Positions 37,766-50,944 are shown, counted from the stretch's first letter. The stretch is 64,000 nucleotides of DNA from Ophiodon elongatus (GCA_016806645.1 JACSYO010001972.1:343001-407000); one strand, 5' to 3'. Numbers and translations: made by a program. The notes: a model not told the origin generated them from the letters alone.

Positions 37766-38540
37766 CCCTGAGGTTTACATGTACCTCATCATTGCTACTG
37801 ACTTCAAGCAGAGATGCAGTCAGATTAGTTAATTCTCCAATTAGTATTTTTAGACTACATAAATATAATATAATACTGTTGTGCACCGCAACAATTGGAA
37901 CTATAGATGAAAACAAGCATTCTGTGTGTTTTTAATGTGTGTTTTGTCTTCTATTAGTCCCTGTATTAAAGTCCTGTCAACCAAAATGAAAGAGAAAGTC
38001 ATGATCTTGGTTTTGGTTTCGCTTGTTTACTGTTTTATTTTGAAGTTCCCTGCCCCTTGTGTCCCGTGTTTGTTTGTTTGACTTCCTGTCTTTGTGGTCT
38101 TCCCTCCCCTTTCTTCCTGTGCAGCACCTATGTTTGTCCCGTCCTGTTCCCGAGTTAAGTTTCTTTATTTTTGTCCACTGACGGTAGTTCTAAGTCATTT
38201 TGGGGGCAATACGAAGTTGCTTAAGACACGTCAAAGCAAGTCCAATCCTCCAAATTCAAATCCTCTTTCCAATCTAAAGATGTTTATAGTCTGTTGTAGA
38301 GTTTAGGAGGAATTGCAAATAATGCATCAGGCTCAATCTAGAGCTCACTCGGGGAGTATTTTTGAACATTTCTTGGCCAGATAACGTGTGAAATGCCTGC
38401 CCAACATTGATTACACCTCTTACGGTCTGGGTTAACACGAGATGCTGGACTCTTCAACCCTCTGACACCCCCGTTGATCAGATGTCGGAGCCTGATAATC
38501 GGCAGTATGCAAAGAGAGCGAGGCCGCACACCTCCGTGGT
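37766..38540. other. intergenic, no feature recognised
   Basis: A T-rich stretch at 37990-38200 and otherwise unremarkable sequence. Confidence 0.5.
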
Positions 38541-38613
38541 GGAGGAGAGCGTGTGCTTTGGGTGGAGGAGAGCGTGTGCTTTGGGTGGAGGAGAGCGTGT
38601 GCTTTGGGTGGAG
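38541..38613. repeat. 23-bp minisatellite, three perfect copies
   Basis: Unit 'ggaggagagcgtgtgctttg' plus 'ggt' occurs at 38541, 38564 and 38587, followed by 'ggag'. The unit is not a multiple of three, so the overlapping open frames on both strands cycle through all three frames and are not genes. Confidence 0.95.
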
Positions 38614-40030
38614 CGGCTCTGACCTGTGGCGGCGATGTCTCCTTTTGAAGACGAGTCGGGACTCTCAGTGGAACTGTTTGATTCACTGGGCCCCTCTCCA
38701 GCTCCCATTGATTTATTAATCACTCCACCAATGAACTAACGGATACTGACCTTTTCATAGTCCCTTAGCAGTTCCCCTCCCCCCCCTCACCCCCAAACCA
38801 GCTCTGAATCGATCATTTAATGGAACATCAAGGCCACACACATTATTTGTCAGCGTTTTGTCATGCATGCTCCCATATCCAGATAGGTCAATACATTGAC
38901 CTTCCCTAAGAACTGTGTAAACAACAACAGACGGGACTGAATGCCATTATTAACCTCTGTCCTCACATTTAAGAGCTATTTAGAGTGTAGGCTAATGAGG
39001 ACAGACAGGCTGGGAGGGGCTCCACTGCTCCGCTGTTGCTGTGGCGTTTTTACAGGTCTTATTTCTAATTCCTCTATTTTTTATTTATTTTTACAATGAT
39101 TTCTTCTTGGATTGTACCCTAAAGCTCTTTATTAGGGCCATTGATTTTCCTATTATGTAGGTTTCCATTATATATATATATTTATATATATATATCCTTG
39201 CTTTGAGTTGGTTTTTTTTCCACCTCCCTCAAATTGCCCAAGTTGTTTTCCATAATATCAATATTGTATCTCATCCAACAGAGTCATATGTAGAAATCAT
39301 CCTTCATGCATTTTCCTCTGGCAATTACTACCATCTCTGTTTTTACATGGTTAGTTTCCAATTACATCATTCTGTCGAGGAGATTTCTCAAGGAAATATT
39401 AAGAAACGATTACACCTATATCAATAATTTCATAGGTCAATGAATTTGCATTTCACCAGTTATGCTTCAGTTGAGCTTGTGCAACACCTTTTGTTATAGT
39501 TTAAATTTAACTACATTTGGCTCATATTAACCATTAATAATGACACATCTAAAGTAAATCCTTCTAATGGAGGTAACCCAAGTCCATAGTGTCCTAAAAA
39601 AACAAAGTGGAAACAGGCCAGCTGGAGCTTACTGTAGAGCACAATGGCTGCTGTGAGGGCTTGGAGGTTGCAGTATTGTCCCCTGATTACTGCAGGCATG
39701 AACTCAACTGGATGCACAAGAAAAAGAGAAGAGGGGGGGGTGGAAAACAAAACAACAATGTGGCTACATCCTAGTCCGAGCAATGCCGGCCCTATCAGCC
39801 AGGCCAGTGTGAGAGAGCATTGGCTTTCTCAATGGATGTCAGTCACTGCTCCACTAATGGTGGATGACATGGAACATAATGCACCAACTAGATCCCGGGC
39901 CAGCAGGAGTAATGGCTCATAAATTCAGTCGCCCTGGAGCAGGGATCTGTCAAAACCCAGCAGTGCATTGTGGGTTAATGTTTTTCATACACCTCCCCTC
40001 ACCCAGCAGTCACTGCAGTGTGCCGATCAG

Positions 40031-40032
<2 letters not shown>
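38614..40032. other. intergenic; candidate conserved blocks at 38880-39040 and 39800-39985
   Basis: The segment 38880-39040 contains a forkhead-type 'gtgtaaacaaca' and a TAAT core in 'taggctaatgagg'. The segment 39800-39985 contains 'ccactaatggtggatgacat' and 'agtaatggctcataaattca'. Both are of balanced composition with low repeat content. (TA)n lies at 39168-39195. No gene is seen. Confidence 0.3.

Positions 40033-40096
<64 letters not shown>
40033..40096. repeat. (TG)32 microsatellite, pure
   Basis: Sixty-four bases of uninterrupted TG, the purest dinucleotide tract in the window. Confidence 0.98.
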
Positions 40097-40097
<1 letters not shown>

Positions 40098-43000
40098 CTA
40101 TGTATGAATGTGCATACCGCCCCCTCCCCCCTCTCTCTCGCTCTCACTGCTGCTGCCACTCTCCATGCAGCCAGCCATACTAAAAACCATTTTCTTTTTA
40201 ATTAATCACGCCAATACCATGGAGCAGCTTTGGTCAGGGTCCAGTCGTGTAGCTTAAGCTCCAATCAATGGCGCAGGGTCAAAAGCTCAGGGAGTGTCAA
40301 TATTTTCCACAGTGCAAAAAAATAAAATAAAAGTCCCGGAGGCTCAGGCTGCCCCAAATAAAGTGCCCCGAGGACGCAGGCGGCCCTAAAAGCCTCCGAC
40401 TGCAGCCTGCAGACTCTGGCGCGCCGCTCCTCTCTTTTGTTCCCGCTACTCGGGTGCAGAGGAGCGGGGCTGTGACCCACAGAGTCGGGTCAGGTCTGCC
40501 TGTGGCATGCCATTCAGCGTGCACCCGTGGCACATTTCATTCGACACAAAGGACGTGACAGAAGTCGCACAAAAAAACCCTGCAGTTATTCACTTTGATG
40601 ATGTGGGATAAGAATAACAAGTTAGACATTCAAATCTCAATCATTAGTGAACCTTTACAATGCAACCGTGTTTCAACATGAGGAAATCCAGCCCTTAACC
40701 TCCTCCGGCTTGCCACACACATCTGTGAGTCCATTAATACAAAAATATGTTGGAAAGGCGGTGGTTCAACTCACAGAATTGTATTTTCTAAATGTTAGTC
40801 AAGAGTCCAATCTTTCTAAAGTTATCAAATACAGTGTACTGGGAAAATAGGAACACCTCTACAACATTATGCAAATCAATACAACAGCTTTTTACAGAAC
40901 ATATTAATAAATATATTTTTGTCACAGTGCTGGAACACATTTTTACTCAATTAATTGTACTTTACCGTAGTACAGTACAATTTTGAGGTACTTGTCATTA
41001 AGTGCAGTTTGAATTGTATGCCTGATTAAAAAAATCTTAACCCGAAGTCCACTTTCAAGCTTCATCCGGGCTTTGACCAGCATCTCGTAGCTTTCCTCAG
41101 CTGAGAGGATGGAGTTTGCTCTGTCGTCATGAGGATAGCTCGTTTTAGTTTTAGTTTTAGTTTAATTAAAATGATCTCTACCTTAACCAGCAGCAACATT
41201 AAAATGCGGCTTGAACATCAAATGATTCAGCAATGCAATAAATAAAAAGTTGATACTTTGCTATTCGGCAAAACCAAGAATAATGATTAATGACACTGCT
41301 TTTTACAGTTACAAAGCCAATGTTTCAAATGAAATGACAGTTATTTAACCATAATTAGTATGGTTAAGGGTTAGGAAACTACAACACCTCTTTTCATGTT
41401 CATGGTTAATAAAAAGGCAACTATTAATTGCAGGCCTGTGTTGGGATGCTCTTCTGCATGAAAGTCAGATGGATTAAACACTCCTCCACGAAACCAACCT
41501 CCACATCCTAACAATTTGCCACATAAAGAAAACACTACTTCCTGCATTGGTATTGAACAGGAGTGTCGACATACTTTTGGCCATGTAGTGTATATACTTT
41601 TAATCAATGTTCAATGTGAACTTTTAATCTTTTGTCTATCTGCATGTTGCATTCAAAAGTGAATCAAACGATGCACAAGACATCTAGAATATTCCCATGT
41701 GTTCTAATGGTGCATGAAGTCTGGATTAATATGGTATTTTTGGTGTGGATATTTCACCCAGTGTCATCATCAAGCTTCAGTGTGGGGTTGGAACAAGCTG
41801 ACTCAGAATAATGCTGTAAATGTGTCGGTGTCGAAGAGAAATCTAAAGAAAAGAAGGTTCCGAAAGTTAAACGGAAAGAATGAGGAAAGAGGTTGACAAC
41901 TACCTACAGTCCAGCCACACAGTGAGTTGCAATGAAAAACTGGCTGTTCCGCATCAGTCACTTCTACACTAAAAACTCAGCCCTTTTTCAATTGGACTTG
42001 ATATTACTTTTACTGAGCATAAATTGCCATTGTATAATGTGTTTGGTCATTGGCATAAGCTGCTATTACTATTCAGTTCTTATTTCGTCTATTTGCTCGT
42101 TGTCAGTCCAATTCCCAAAATGCCTGCAATCACTGATGCTTAGCGCTTCAAGGACCTACAGATGCAAATGGTTCAAATGGCTCGAATGGCTCGTGGGCCA
42201 CCCCAAATGTGAAAAGCTTTGCCATTATCTAAAGCTAATGGGGCAGATGTGGCAGTGAAAATTATCCAGTGGCTCTGGTAATGCAGTTCAATTCCTGGAT
42301 ATCAATTAGGGAACTATGTAGCCATAATCTGATGAAAGGAATCCAGTCGTTGCTGTAATGACATAAGACTTGTGATGACTAATTGTCTTATTTGCTTCAC
42401 TTGTTTGTAGCAACAGCTGTGACAGCACATATCTATGTCAAGTTTACCTTTAGTAGCCAGTAGTTTACCAAAAGAAACATCATTAGGAGCCAATCACTCC
42501 GAGACGGGTCGCCAGTAAAACCACTGTTTTCCAATTGTTGAGCACAAGGAAGTGGTAAAAGCCCGCCTCTTGCTTGATTTGATTGGCTGCCTGCCGGGGC
42601 CTGCCGCTGAAAAGCTTAGAGTATTTCAACTTTTACCACAGTCTAAAAAGAAAGGAGCACAGGGCAGGTAAGCAGTACCATAGAAAAACAATGGTTTTGC
42701 TGGCAATGGAAATTTATGACAATGCGTTTCTAGGGATGCATCTCGGTATGATTAGCCCCTCAATTTATCAACTTTTCAGCGATAAGCGTGCATGTGATGT
42801 GACCTTGATATGCTTCAAACAAACAGCTTGTTGGTGGGTCGAATTTGTGGATCACACCCTCCCAGCCTCCCTTCCGAATTTTTAATTGGCCTCTGGTATG
42901 GAGATGTGAAAGTACGTGGGGCTTGAACATCTCTCTTACATCCACATTAAGTCAGTTTAATTTGTAAACTTATCGTTTTCTCTGAGCTTCAGCCCACAAA

Positions 43001-43682
43001 GAGTCACTGTTTTAGATCTGTTTTATTGTCTGACAACAGAGGAGAATATGTAAATGAGAACAACTCTATGGCTGTATTAAAACAGTCATAGTGACCACAG
43101 AGCAGGTTTCAGCAGCAAAAAAAGTATAGTCTTCATGACTGAACTTACGCGAGAGCTTCGTAAAGCTTTCAAGTCACAGACGCCTGTGTGGCAGCAAAGT
43201 GTTGAAGAAAACTTTCTCTGTGATGACTCATTTTAAATATCAATATAGCCGATCACACAGCAGAGCTGTCATCATTAACTTGTATTTATGTTGACTTTGT
43301 CAGGCCACCTCACAACCACAAAATAACAATTTGGTCAGCCGGCTGTCTGCTGATGCAGTTTTTCCGTAAGACAAAGAGCAGACAAGATTTAGCTGTATTT
43401 ATGTTGTCCAGGTAGGCAGGGGTTTCTACAGAACCTGAAAACTAGATGTCGTAGTGGAGACATATAGTCTCTAGCTATCTTTTGGTCATTCTTCACACAA
43501 CTTCTTCTGTCAATTGCAACACCATAGATGGGAAAAGACTGTCAAAGTATACACACTGTAAGATTGTTACTCTTCAGCTCAGGTGCCTTGGACAGCTATA
43601 AAACCTTTGCCTTTGGACATGTCATACATCATACAAAATGTAAGGCGCAAAATGTTGATACAGAATGTATCGGCAACACCAT
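40097..43682. other. intergenic; GC-rich patch 40210-40540
   Basis: The patch 40210-40540 is CpG-rich ('actctggcgcgccgctcctc') and includes 'ttaattaatcacgccaatac' just upstream, so it might be regulatory. A (TTTTAG)n mini-tract lies at 41143-41165. The rest is AT-rich. Frames at 41932-42258 and 42583-42885 lack domains. Confidence 0.4.
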
Positions 43683-43900
43683 CTATCCATTATCTTCTGC
43701 TTATCCTGGGCTGGGTTGCGGTGGACATGCAGGCTTAGCAGCGCATTACAGACGTCATTTAGGCCGCTTGTATCTCATTCTTTCGGTCACTACGCAAAGT
43801 TCGTGACCATAGGTTCGGGCCAGAGCTTAGATGGACTGGAAAAGATCTTTGCCTTACGGATCAGCTCCCTCTTCACATCAACAGTCCAGTACAAAGCCCT
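43683..43900 (-). mobile_element. Rex3, 3' terminal part
   Basis: Antisense Rex3 3' end: 'tatccattatcttctgctta', 'taggccgcttgtatctcatt', 'ttcgtgaccataggttcggg' and 'cggatcagctccctcttcac'. At 43900 it stops in 'cagtacaaagccct' and a (CAATT)n-led repeat begins. The element continues at 44575. Confidence 0.75.
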
Positions 43901-44576
43901 CAATTCAATTCAATTCAATTTATTTTTGTATAGCCCAAAATCACAAATTACAAATTTGCCTCAGAGGGCTTTACAATCTGTACACACTGACATCCTCTGT
44001 CCCAGAACCTCTCATCGACTCAGGAAAAACTCCCCCAAAAAACCCTATCAACAGGGAGAAAAATGGAAGAAACCTTCAGGAGAGCAGCAGAGGAGGATCC
44101 CTCTCCCAGGATGGACAGAGTACGAAAATAGATGTCATGTGTACAGAATGAACAGCATAACAGAGTTACAACACGTTGAATTCACATAAAATAGAAAAGA
44201 ATGTGCGTCAGCAGTTCCAGGAACCAGGAGGCAGGACAAGGGTCCAGATGCAACCACGATTCGTGGAAACCTGCGAGGCGAGAAAGCACAAAGACTCCGA
44301 GGGAAGAAGTAGAGTTAGTAATGTGCATTTATAGAACATGAATTCATACAGAAGGAGAGAGAGAAAAGGATAGAGGAGCTCAGTGTATCCTAAGTTGTCC
44401 CCCAGCAGTCTAGGCCTATAGCAGCATATCAAGGGGCTGGAAAGAATGGACCAGGGCAAACCTGAGCCAGCCCTAACTATAAGCGCTATCAAAGAGGAAA
44501 GTCTTAAGTCTACTCTTAAATGTGGTCACTGTGTCTGCCCCCCGGACTGAAAGTGGAAGCTGGTTCCATAGAAGAG
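43901..44576 (-). mobile_element. fish retroposed repeat inserted in Rex3 (copy 1)
   Basis: It begins with '(caatt)n' and 'tttatttttgtatagcccaa' and runs through 'tttgcctcagagggctttac', 'aacagcataacagagttaca' and 'agcatatcaaggggctggaa' to 'gaagctggttccatagaag'. Read on minus, it ends in an (AATTG)n tail, as LINEs and SINEs with short tandem tails do. A second copy is at 53424-54168. The 174-codon plus-strand frame (43665-44189) and the minus-strand frame at 44208-44492 lie within it and are not genes. Confidence 0.7.
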
Positions 44577-45800
44577 GACCATATCATCTGCAAAGAGTAG
44601 GGAAGCAATTCTGAGGTTCCCAAACCAGAACCTCTCCAGCCCCTGCCTCTGCCTAGAGCTCTTGTCCATGAAAATAAAAAGGCTGACTCCGTGACGAGGT
44701 CTAACCCTGGTGGAAGTGTTTGACCTTGTGTTGAGTATACAAACACAGCTCTCACTTTGGTTATACAAGGACTGGATGGCTCATAGCAACGACCCCGATA
44801 ATCCATATTCCTGCAATACCCCCCACAAGACTCCAAAGGGGACATGGTCATAAGCCTTTTTCAAGTCTACAGAATACATGTAGACTGTTTGGGTAAACTC
44901 CCATGACACCTCCAACAGCCTTGCAAGGGTAAAGAGCTGGTCTACTGTTCCACGTGGAATTGGCAATGCTCCTCCTCAATCTGAGGTTTGACAATCAGTT
45001 GGAGCCTCCTTTCCAGCGCATTAGAATATACTTTCCTCGTGAAGCTGGGCGGTGTGATACCTCGATAATTGGAGCACACCCTCTGGTCCACCTTTTTTAA
45101 AATGAGAACCACCACGATAGTCTGCCACTCCACAGGCACTGTGCCCGACCTCCATGCGACACTGAGGATGCGTATTAGCCAAGACAGCCCAACAATCGGC
45201 AGAGTTCCTCAAAGGGATCTTTCCACCACTCAACAATATCCGTAGTCCGGGTCGACAGTTTTTCTCCCCTTCTGAAAAAAGTCGCAGCCAAGCCCTGCTT
45301 TCCCTTTTTGGGTCTTTATAACTATATGCCAGAACTTCCTTGAGGCCAACTGAAAGTCCTTCTCCATAGTCTCCCGGAACTCCCCCCACACTTTTTGCTT
45401 TGGCGATGGCTGCAGCTTCACCTCCTCTGGCCAACCAGTACCTGTCTGCCGTTTACGGAGAACCCTGGGCCAACCAAGCCCTAAAGACCTCCTCCTTCAG
45501 CTTGAGGTCCTTCATCACCGCTGGTGTCTAGTTTTTGTACCAAGTACAATAATGACTACTCTATGCTCAAACATGGTGTTTATTGTGACCAATCCACAAC
45601 TAGCACAAAAGTCCAATAACAACCGGTTACTCTCAGCCTGGGCAACTTTGGAAACGGCTCGAATCCAGCCCCTCTCCAGGAGTTTGGTTCCAGAACCAGT
45701 GCAATGCATGGTTAGGTCCCCTCCTTTATCTGCCACCCAGCTCACAATGGACCTGTCCCCCATGGCTATCCCTGTTAGTGGTGGGCCTACAAGGCCTGCT
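44575..45800 (-). mobile_element. Rex3 (RTE LINE), endonuclease and reverse transcriptase relic
   Basis: On minus, in order: endonuclease C-terminal text 'LLLDFCASCGL..INTMFEHR' (~45590), linker 'KDFQLASRKFWH' (~45350), RT entry 'EWQTIVVVLILKK' and 'CSNYRGIT' (~45100), the block 'VYMYSVDLKKAYDHVPFGVL' (~44870) and the FADD catalytic box in 'IASLLFADDMVLF' (~44590). The WQT(G)VVV block is the region used to define Rex3. There are several frameshifts. A part of the endonuclease is missing at ~45530. The RT thumb region is lost at the repeat junction 44575. Confidence 0.85.
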
Positions 45801-47762
45801 TTTTTTGACTAAATCTCATCACACAAGACACATTTCTTGCAGCTGTCCAACCCAAACGCCTCCATTAGACTTGTGTGTAGAAAAGCATAGCACTGCCATC
45901 AATGGAAAAGGCATTGCTTGTGAATATATTTCAGAAAATGTTTCCCTCAAAACACAAGCTCACAGTTTTGAAAAGTAATTTGTACTTCACTGTTTTGAGA
46001 AAGAAATTATGTGTGTAAGTCAGACATACAGTAATCAAACTATGACTTTGGATAGCCAAGGGCCAGTTATCCATCATCCATTTCCTCTGTGGACATTGTC
46101 CCATTCATATATTTTTTGTGCATACTGATTTGTGAATATTCCTACTTTTTTCAATGTATAGACATACAGCACTTTGCATGATATCTTACAAAAAGCTATT
46201 TTCTTATGCACACCAACACAAGAGATCAGTGCACTTCTGAAAGCCCCTGCAGTGCAGAACCAGTGGAGGCAACAAAACTACAAAAGTAGGTAAGTTACGT
46301 AACAATTAAAACAACATTGACTTCTGGGCTCACACAGGACACAAACCTTTCCTGGGTGAAAGTCCTGAGTTTGATGGACCCATGCATCCTCCCCAATATC
46401 CTTCCTATGCAGACTTTGTCGCTCTTAATATGCCGTCACTTGAACTTCCTTAGTGGCAGCCCTGCATTTCCTGGCTTATGATTACGTGGATTTATGATAC
46501 AAATTATATTGCATTAATCTTCATAGCTATAAGTGCAAATAATGTATGAAAACAGCCTAAGTTGTGTCATATTATCAATAGCTGAATTGAGCCCCCATGG
46601 ACAGTCATATGTACCGTGATGGGTTTCCTGTCATCAAGTCAAAGGCACTGGGCCGAGGGGATTAAATAGGCCATGAGAGGGTAATATCCTCAATCCCTTC
46701 CATGGATACGAACTCAAGTTCCTGACCCTGTAACCCATCTCAAAGTCTCTTTCTGAATGTATTGACATTGGGAATTTATGCAAGATGTGAAGGGTGCTGC
46801 TATACATACTGTAACAGATATCAAAGGATGAATCAATTAAGGAATAAAATTGAGCTATAGGGTTGATATGCACGGTCAAGCTTTCCTCTTAATTTGATTA
46901 TCAAAGTATTAACACATATTATATTAAATCTCAGGAAGTCTGCAGAGAGTCTGCATAAGGCCCCTTGCAGACTTGATGGACTGTTTATTTGGACAACCCT
47001 CTGAAGACTTTCTGATGTCCATACAGTAGTCCACAGGCATGCAAATTTGAAAAGTCCAGACATTTGGATTTACCAGCTTAGATTTAGCATTTATTAAGGA
47101 ATTCAGACACCATTACATAAGCAGGCTAGGACAGTTGTTCAGGCCACACTGAATTTCAAATCAGTGTTTTCACCAGCATAAAATAAACTGGACTAAACGG
47201 TCAAACACATCAGAGTTTCATTAAACTGCACCAAAAAAAGATCAGTATTTAAAAATAATGACTGGTAGCTCTTGACTATATGCCCTATATATGGGTTTGC
47301 TAACCCCAGACTCTAACACTGTCATAATTAAAGCCCTTCCTCAAAACTAGTCTTTCCCCTCCATTTGCACTTCTAGGCTTTGTGTTGAGCTGTATTTTTG
47401 CTCCATCTATTCGCAGTAGCCAAACAAAGACACCTGTCTTTTTTTTTTTCTTTTTCCACTGTGGCCTTTCCTGTTGAGCTATTGACCTACTGAAGTCTGA
47501 GCAGCTGACCCGGATTGATTTTAGCTCGGTTTTCTTCTGGGCACCGCTGGCCACTGTGGGACCAGAGGGCCCAAACACACTGATCAATGCTCGTCCAACC
47601 CGAAGAGGTCAAGAGAAACAAGATGGCAGACTGTCTGAGCTCTTGAACTGGCCAACACCAGCCAACACACCTGTTTCCAATTGGAAGGATTGTCTTAAAA
47701 CTCATCCTCAAAGAATTTTAAATCCTCAAACTCAAACCATAACAATCTGCTTACTCTCCTAA
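45801..47762. other. intergenic, no feature recognised
   Basis: AT-rich. No gene, array or known repeat seen. Small frames at 46634-46879 and 47300-47587 lack motifs. Confidence 0.5.
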
Positions 47763-47990
47763 AGGCAAGGCACCTTTATTTATATAACATATTTCAAACA
47801 GAGGCATTTCAAGGTTCTTTAAAAGCATTAGAAGGACATGTAAAAACAATAACCAATAAAAAGCTAAATAAAATTAAGATAGAATCCATTGGATTTTGAA
47901 AATTACATTAAATTACATAAAAATACATAGAATAAAATAAACAAAAGTGCAGTATAGAAACAAATCAAGTAAAGACTCAGGAGAACAACA
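47763..47990 (-). mobile_element. LINE/retroposon 3' end, antisense ('aggcaaggcacctttatttatataaca')
   Basis: The sequence 'ggcaaggcacctttatttat' and 'tttcaaacagaggcatttca', then A-rich text, is a very common fish repeat end, here in antisense. The 3' end faces left. Confidence 0.6.
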
Positions 47991-48116
47991 GGGTTTTTAA
48001 TTTCGTGGCTAGGGTTGTGATCACTAAGGCAGCTTAAGCAAATTCAGTATGTCGTTTCTTGAGTTCTCACAAAGAGTTAAAAAGCTGAACACATTGTACC
48101 TGTTCTCCGGCCACTG
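47991..48116. other. spacer between two retroposon 3' ends
   Basis: Short stretch with no recognisable element. The last ~40 bp may already belong to the downstream LINE. Confidence 0.4.
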
Positions 48117-48560
48117 TAATGGCTACTAGTCAATCATGGAATTGCCGTCAATTTACCGCTCTTGTGTATAAATCCCTTGATGGTTTAGTCCCAAAATACA
48201 TTTCTGACTTACTTCTGCCATATGAACTCCCCATGACTCCTAGGTCATCTGGAACAGGTTTTCTAACTGTTTCTAGAGTTAGAACAAAACATGGTGGAGC
48301 TGCATTTATGGATAATGTCATTCACTGTTGGAACAAACAACCAGAAGATTTCAGATTTGCTACTATTATAACTACTGCTAAAAAATAACTTGAATGTTCT
48401 CTACTGCCTCTAACCGAATCTCTCCAAGACTTTTAATCTGTTTGTTTGTTTTTTGTAACTTTTTATGCTTTTATTTTTGTGTCTTTTTAAACTTAATTAT
48501 GTGAGGTACTTGAATTGCCTCTGGGTATAATGTGCTATATAAATAAATATATCTTACTTT
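48117..48560 (+). mobile_element. L2/CR1-like LINE, C-terminus and 3' UTR
   Basis: An 89-codon frame (48119-48388) reads 'ALVYKSLDGLVPKYISDLL', 'PRSSGTGFLTVSRVRTKHGG', 'AAF' and 'WNKQPEDFRFA'. This is the conserved C-terminal block after the RT in L2/Rex1-like elements. It is followed by the tail 'gtgctatataaataaatata' at ~48530. 5'-truncated and non-functional. Confidence 0.8.
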
Positions 48561-49519
48561 TGCATGTAGTGACCACTAAACAAATGGTAAATATGGAAAT
48601 TCAAACAGCTGAGTGGGAGTTCATTGAGAAGGAGACTGGTTTTGTGGACATAAAAGTAATTTCTATTTGTTAACGTGTGTGCTGTGTAAAACCATAGAGT
48701 TGCAGTCCGATACTACTAATACTACTGATGATGTAGTACTACTGAATGTTTGTGCTGTATTCATTTCTTCATTATTGCTATTTGGTGATTGGTGGTGGCA
48801 TAGAACTCCGAGGTCATAGTGATTAATTTAACTTCACATTTGAATTTGAGAGAAAGTTTAAAATATGTACTCCCTTTTGCTAATTCTGTGACCTTGCTGT
48901 TATCTTCACCCTATAACTACAACGACCTCCCTGCAATCAGCAGAGATACAGACCCTTGTGCTTCTGCTTCTTAAGCGCTTAATAAACCCCATACATGGGT
49001 GAATGAACAGAACAGACCTTTAATTGTTAGTCAGAAAAAAACAACTGTAGACACAAACATACTGTGGTCTTACAGCTAAGTGGAATAATGCTTCATATCG
49101 GATGTTAAGTGTTATAATGGCAGTCTTAATCTGAGCCTGAAATTAACTCAAAGCGTTGTTCTGTTGATGCTGGAAGCTGAACACATCCCAAAGTTACATG
49201 AATGGATCAGAGTCATGACTTCACTGTGATGGATTAAACCGCATGTGCACTGTGAGCAGCCATCCTGATTCTGAGAGGGATATGTGTAGACAAACACTGC
49301 CCTCAGCTGGTCACTTCCTGTGAAGCATGCTGTCGTTTAAAGGAAACTAATACGAGCCATTCATGACCTTTAGTCAGAGTCTGTGTTTTGAAGAAACTTT
49401 TCGTAACATTTTTATCAAAAGGCTCAGTTCTTTTTTGCTTCTGATTCTGATCTGCTTTCATATCTGCTAATGATGGATGTGATCCAATTTTCATTTTATT
49501 GTTTGTGTAAGTGAAAGAA
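48561..49519. other. intergenic, no feature recognised
   Basis: AT-rich. 'actactaatactactgatga' near 48712 is a small degenerate trinucleotide patch. Confidence 0.5.
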
Positions 49520-50015
49520 GTCATAAAATAGTCATTGCATAGTATTCCAAAAAAGTCATTAAAAAGTAAGTATAGAATGTAAAAAAAATAATAATTTTAA
49601 AAGTCATATTTAAGTTTGTTGAAAAAAGGCATAGTACATAGTACTATGTATAGTATGACTTCTGTATTATTTTTAGACTTTGGTTTTACTTTTTTGACAT
49701 ACTATACTGTGTCAGAAAAAAATCATACGAGTCAATAGTGTAACTAAAAAAATAATAAACAATGTCTGAGTGTAGGATGTCAAAAAATAAAAGTCAAAGT
49801 ATAGTATGTTGAAATAAGTCCTTGTATAGTTTGTCTAAAAAGGTAAAAAAGAAGAAAAAAAAGACATAGTATGTCATGAATCAGTCATAGTGTGTGAAAA
49901 TATTCACGAGTTACTTTATTGTATGTTGGAAAAAAATCATAGCATAGTTTTTTTTTATAAAAGTCATAAATAATCATAGTAAAGTATGTAGAAAAAAGTA
50001 AACAAAGAAAACATA
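49520..50015. repeat. degenerate minisatellite, 'aaaaaagtcatagtatagtatgt' orientation
   Basis: Copies of a ~20-25 bp unit (gtcatagtatagtatgtygaaaaaa) diverge strongly, for example 'aaaagtcaaagtatagtatg' (~49790) and 'aaaagtcataaataatcata' (~49960). One stretch near 49700 is in the opposite orientation ('tttgacatactatactgtgt'). The reverse-complement array is at 51955-52737. Confidence 0.75.
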
Positions 50016-50944
50016 GAATGTCTTCTTGGAGGAAATAATTGACATCCTTAAAACTTTGGAGTAAGAAGTCACTTTAGAGAGTAAGTTTACTTCCCATTTA
50101 TTCCAAATAATTACATTTTTTTATATTTTCTCAAGATATACTACTTTCCTGATTTTCCTCTAAAAACAAATCATAACCAAAATACAGACAAACAAGAATA
50201 GGAGTGTTACAGCATGAAATGTTACTGGTGCTCTCAACAAAGAAAAATCTTTCAGTTTTAATTTAGTTATGTTTGTTACTCCTCAGTACAAAAGATCAGA
50301 CATTTTGTTGCTTTTTAAAGGTTATCTTCTTGTACTACTAGTCCCAGAGAGCATTGCTGTAAAAATTAACAAAGTCCTTCAATCTACAACAAAGTATAAA
50401 TGTAAGAATGAATAAAAGGTTAAATTAGAAGCTGCGCTTTGTAGAGCTTCCTGGATAAATTCACAAATTTGATTCAGTTCACTTTTGGGTTCATTTTGTA
50501 TCAAGCCAGCAGCTGTAGTGAGTGTTGTCTCTCATTAAAATAATGTAGCGTTAGTTTGTCACTTGTTTGTCTACAGCTAGGAGTTATGTATCGATCCAGT
50601 ATAGTTTTGTTTTCGCCAGCTACAAACAGAACTTCTGCATTGATACAAGCAGTCACACTGAGAATGACGGTGGGTGGTGGGCTGAGAGGCCAGAGAGCAG
50701 GTCCCTGGCTCAATCCAAGAACATGACATGGATGTGAAACCAAGGTCTCAAGTCCTGCCCTCCCACACCTCAAAGCTTTCAGACCATTTGTTGTCATCAA
50801 TGTGAACAAGACCAACAATGAACACCTAATGTCCGACCAGAGATGGCTCGAGAAAAGCTGAAAACTACAACTTAATTCTCAAGTGAAGAGGTCAAATCCC
50901 TCGTCTAGCTAAACGAGACACTGTTGTCTGTCTCTTGTAGACTA
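50016..50944. other. repeat-flanked unique-looking sequence
   Basis: No gene is seen; a 105-codon minus frame (50501-50818) has no motif. The stretch 50900-50965 ends with 'tataaattcaatcc', a weak tRNA B-box-like word. Confidence 0.4.

Noticed and set aside
43665..44189. 174-codon plus-strand frame
   Set aside because: It spans the Rex3 3' end and an inserted retroposon, both antisense; a by-product.
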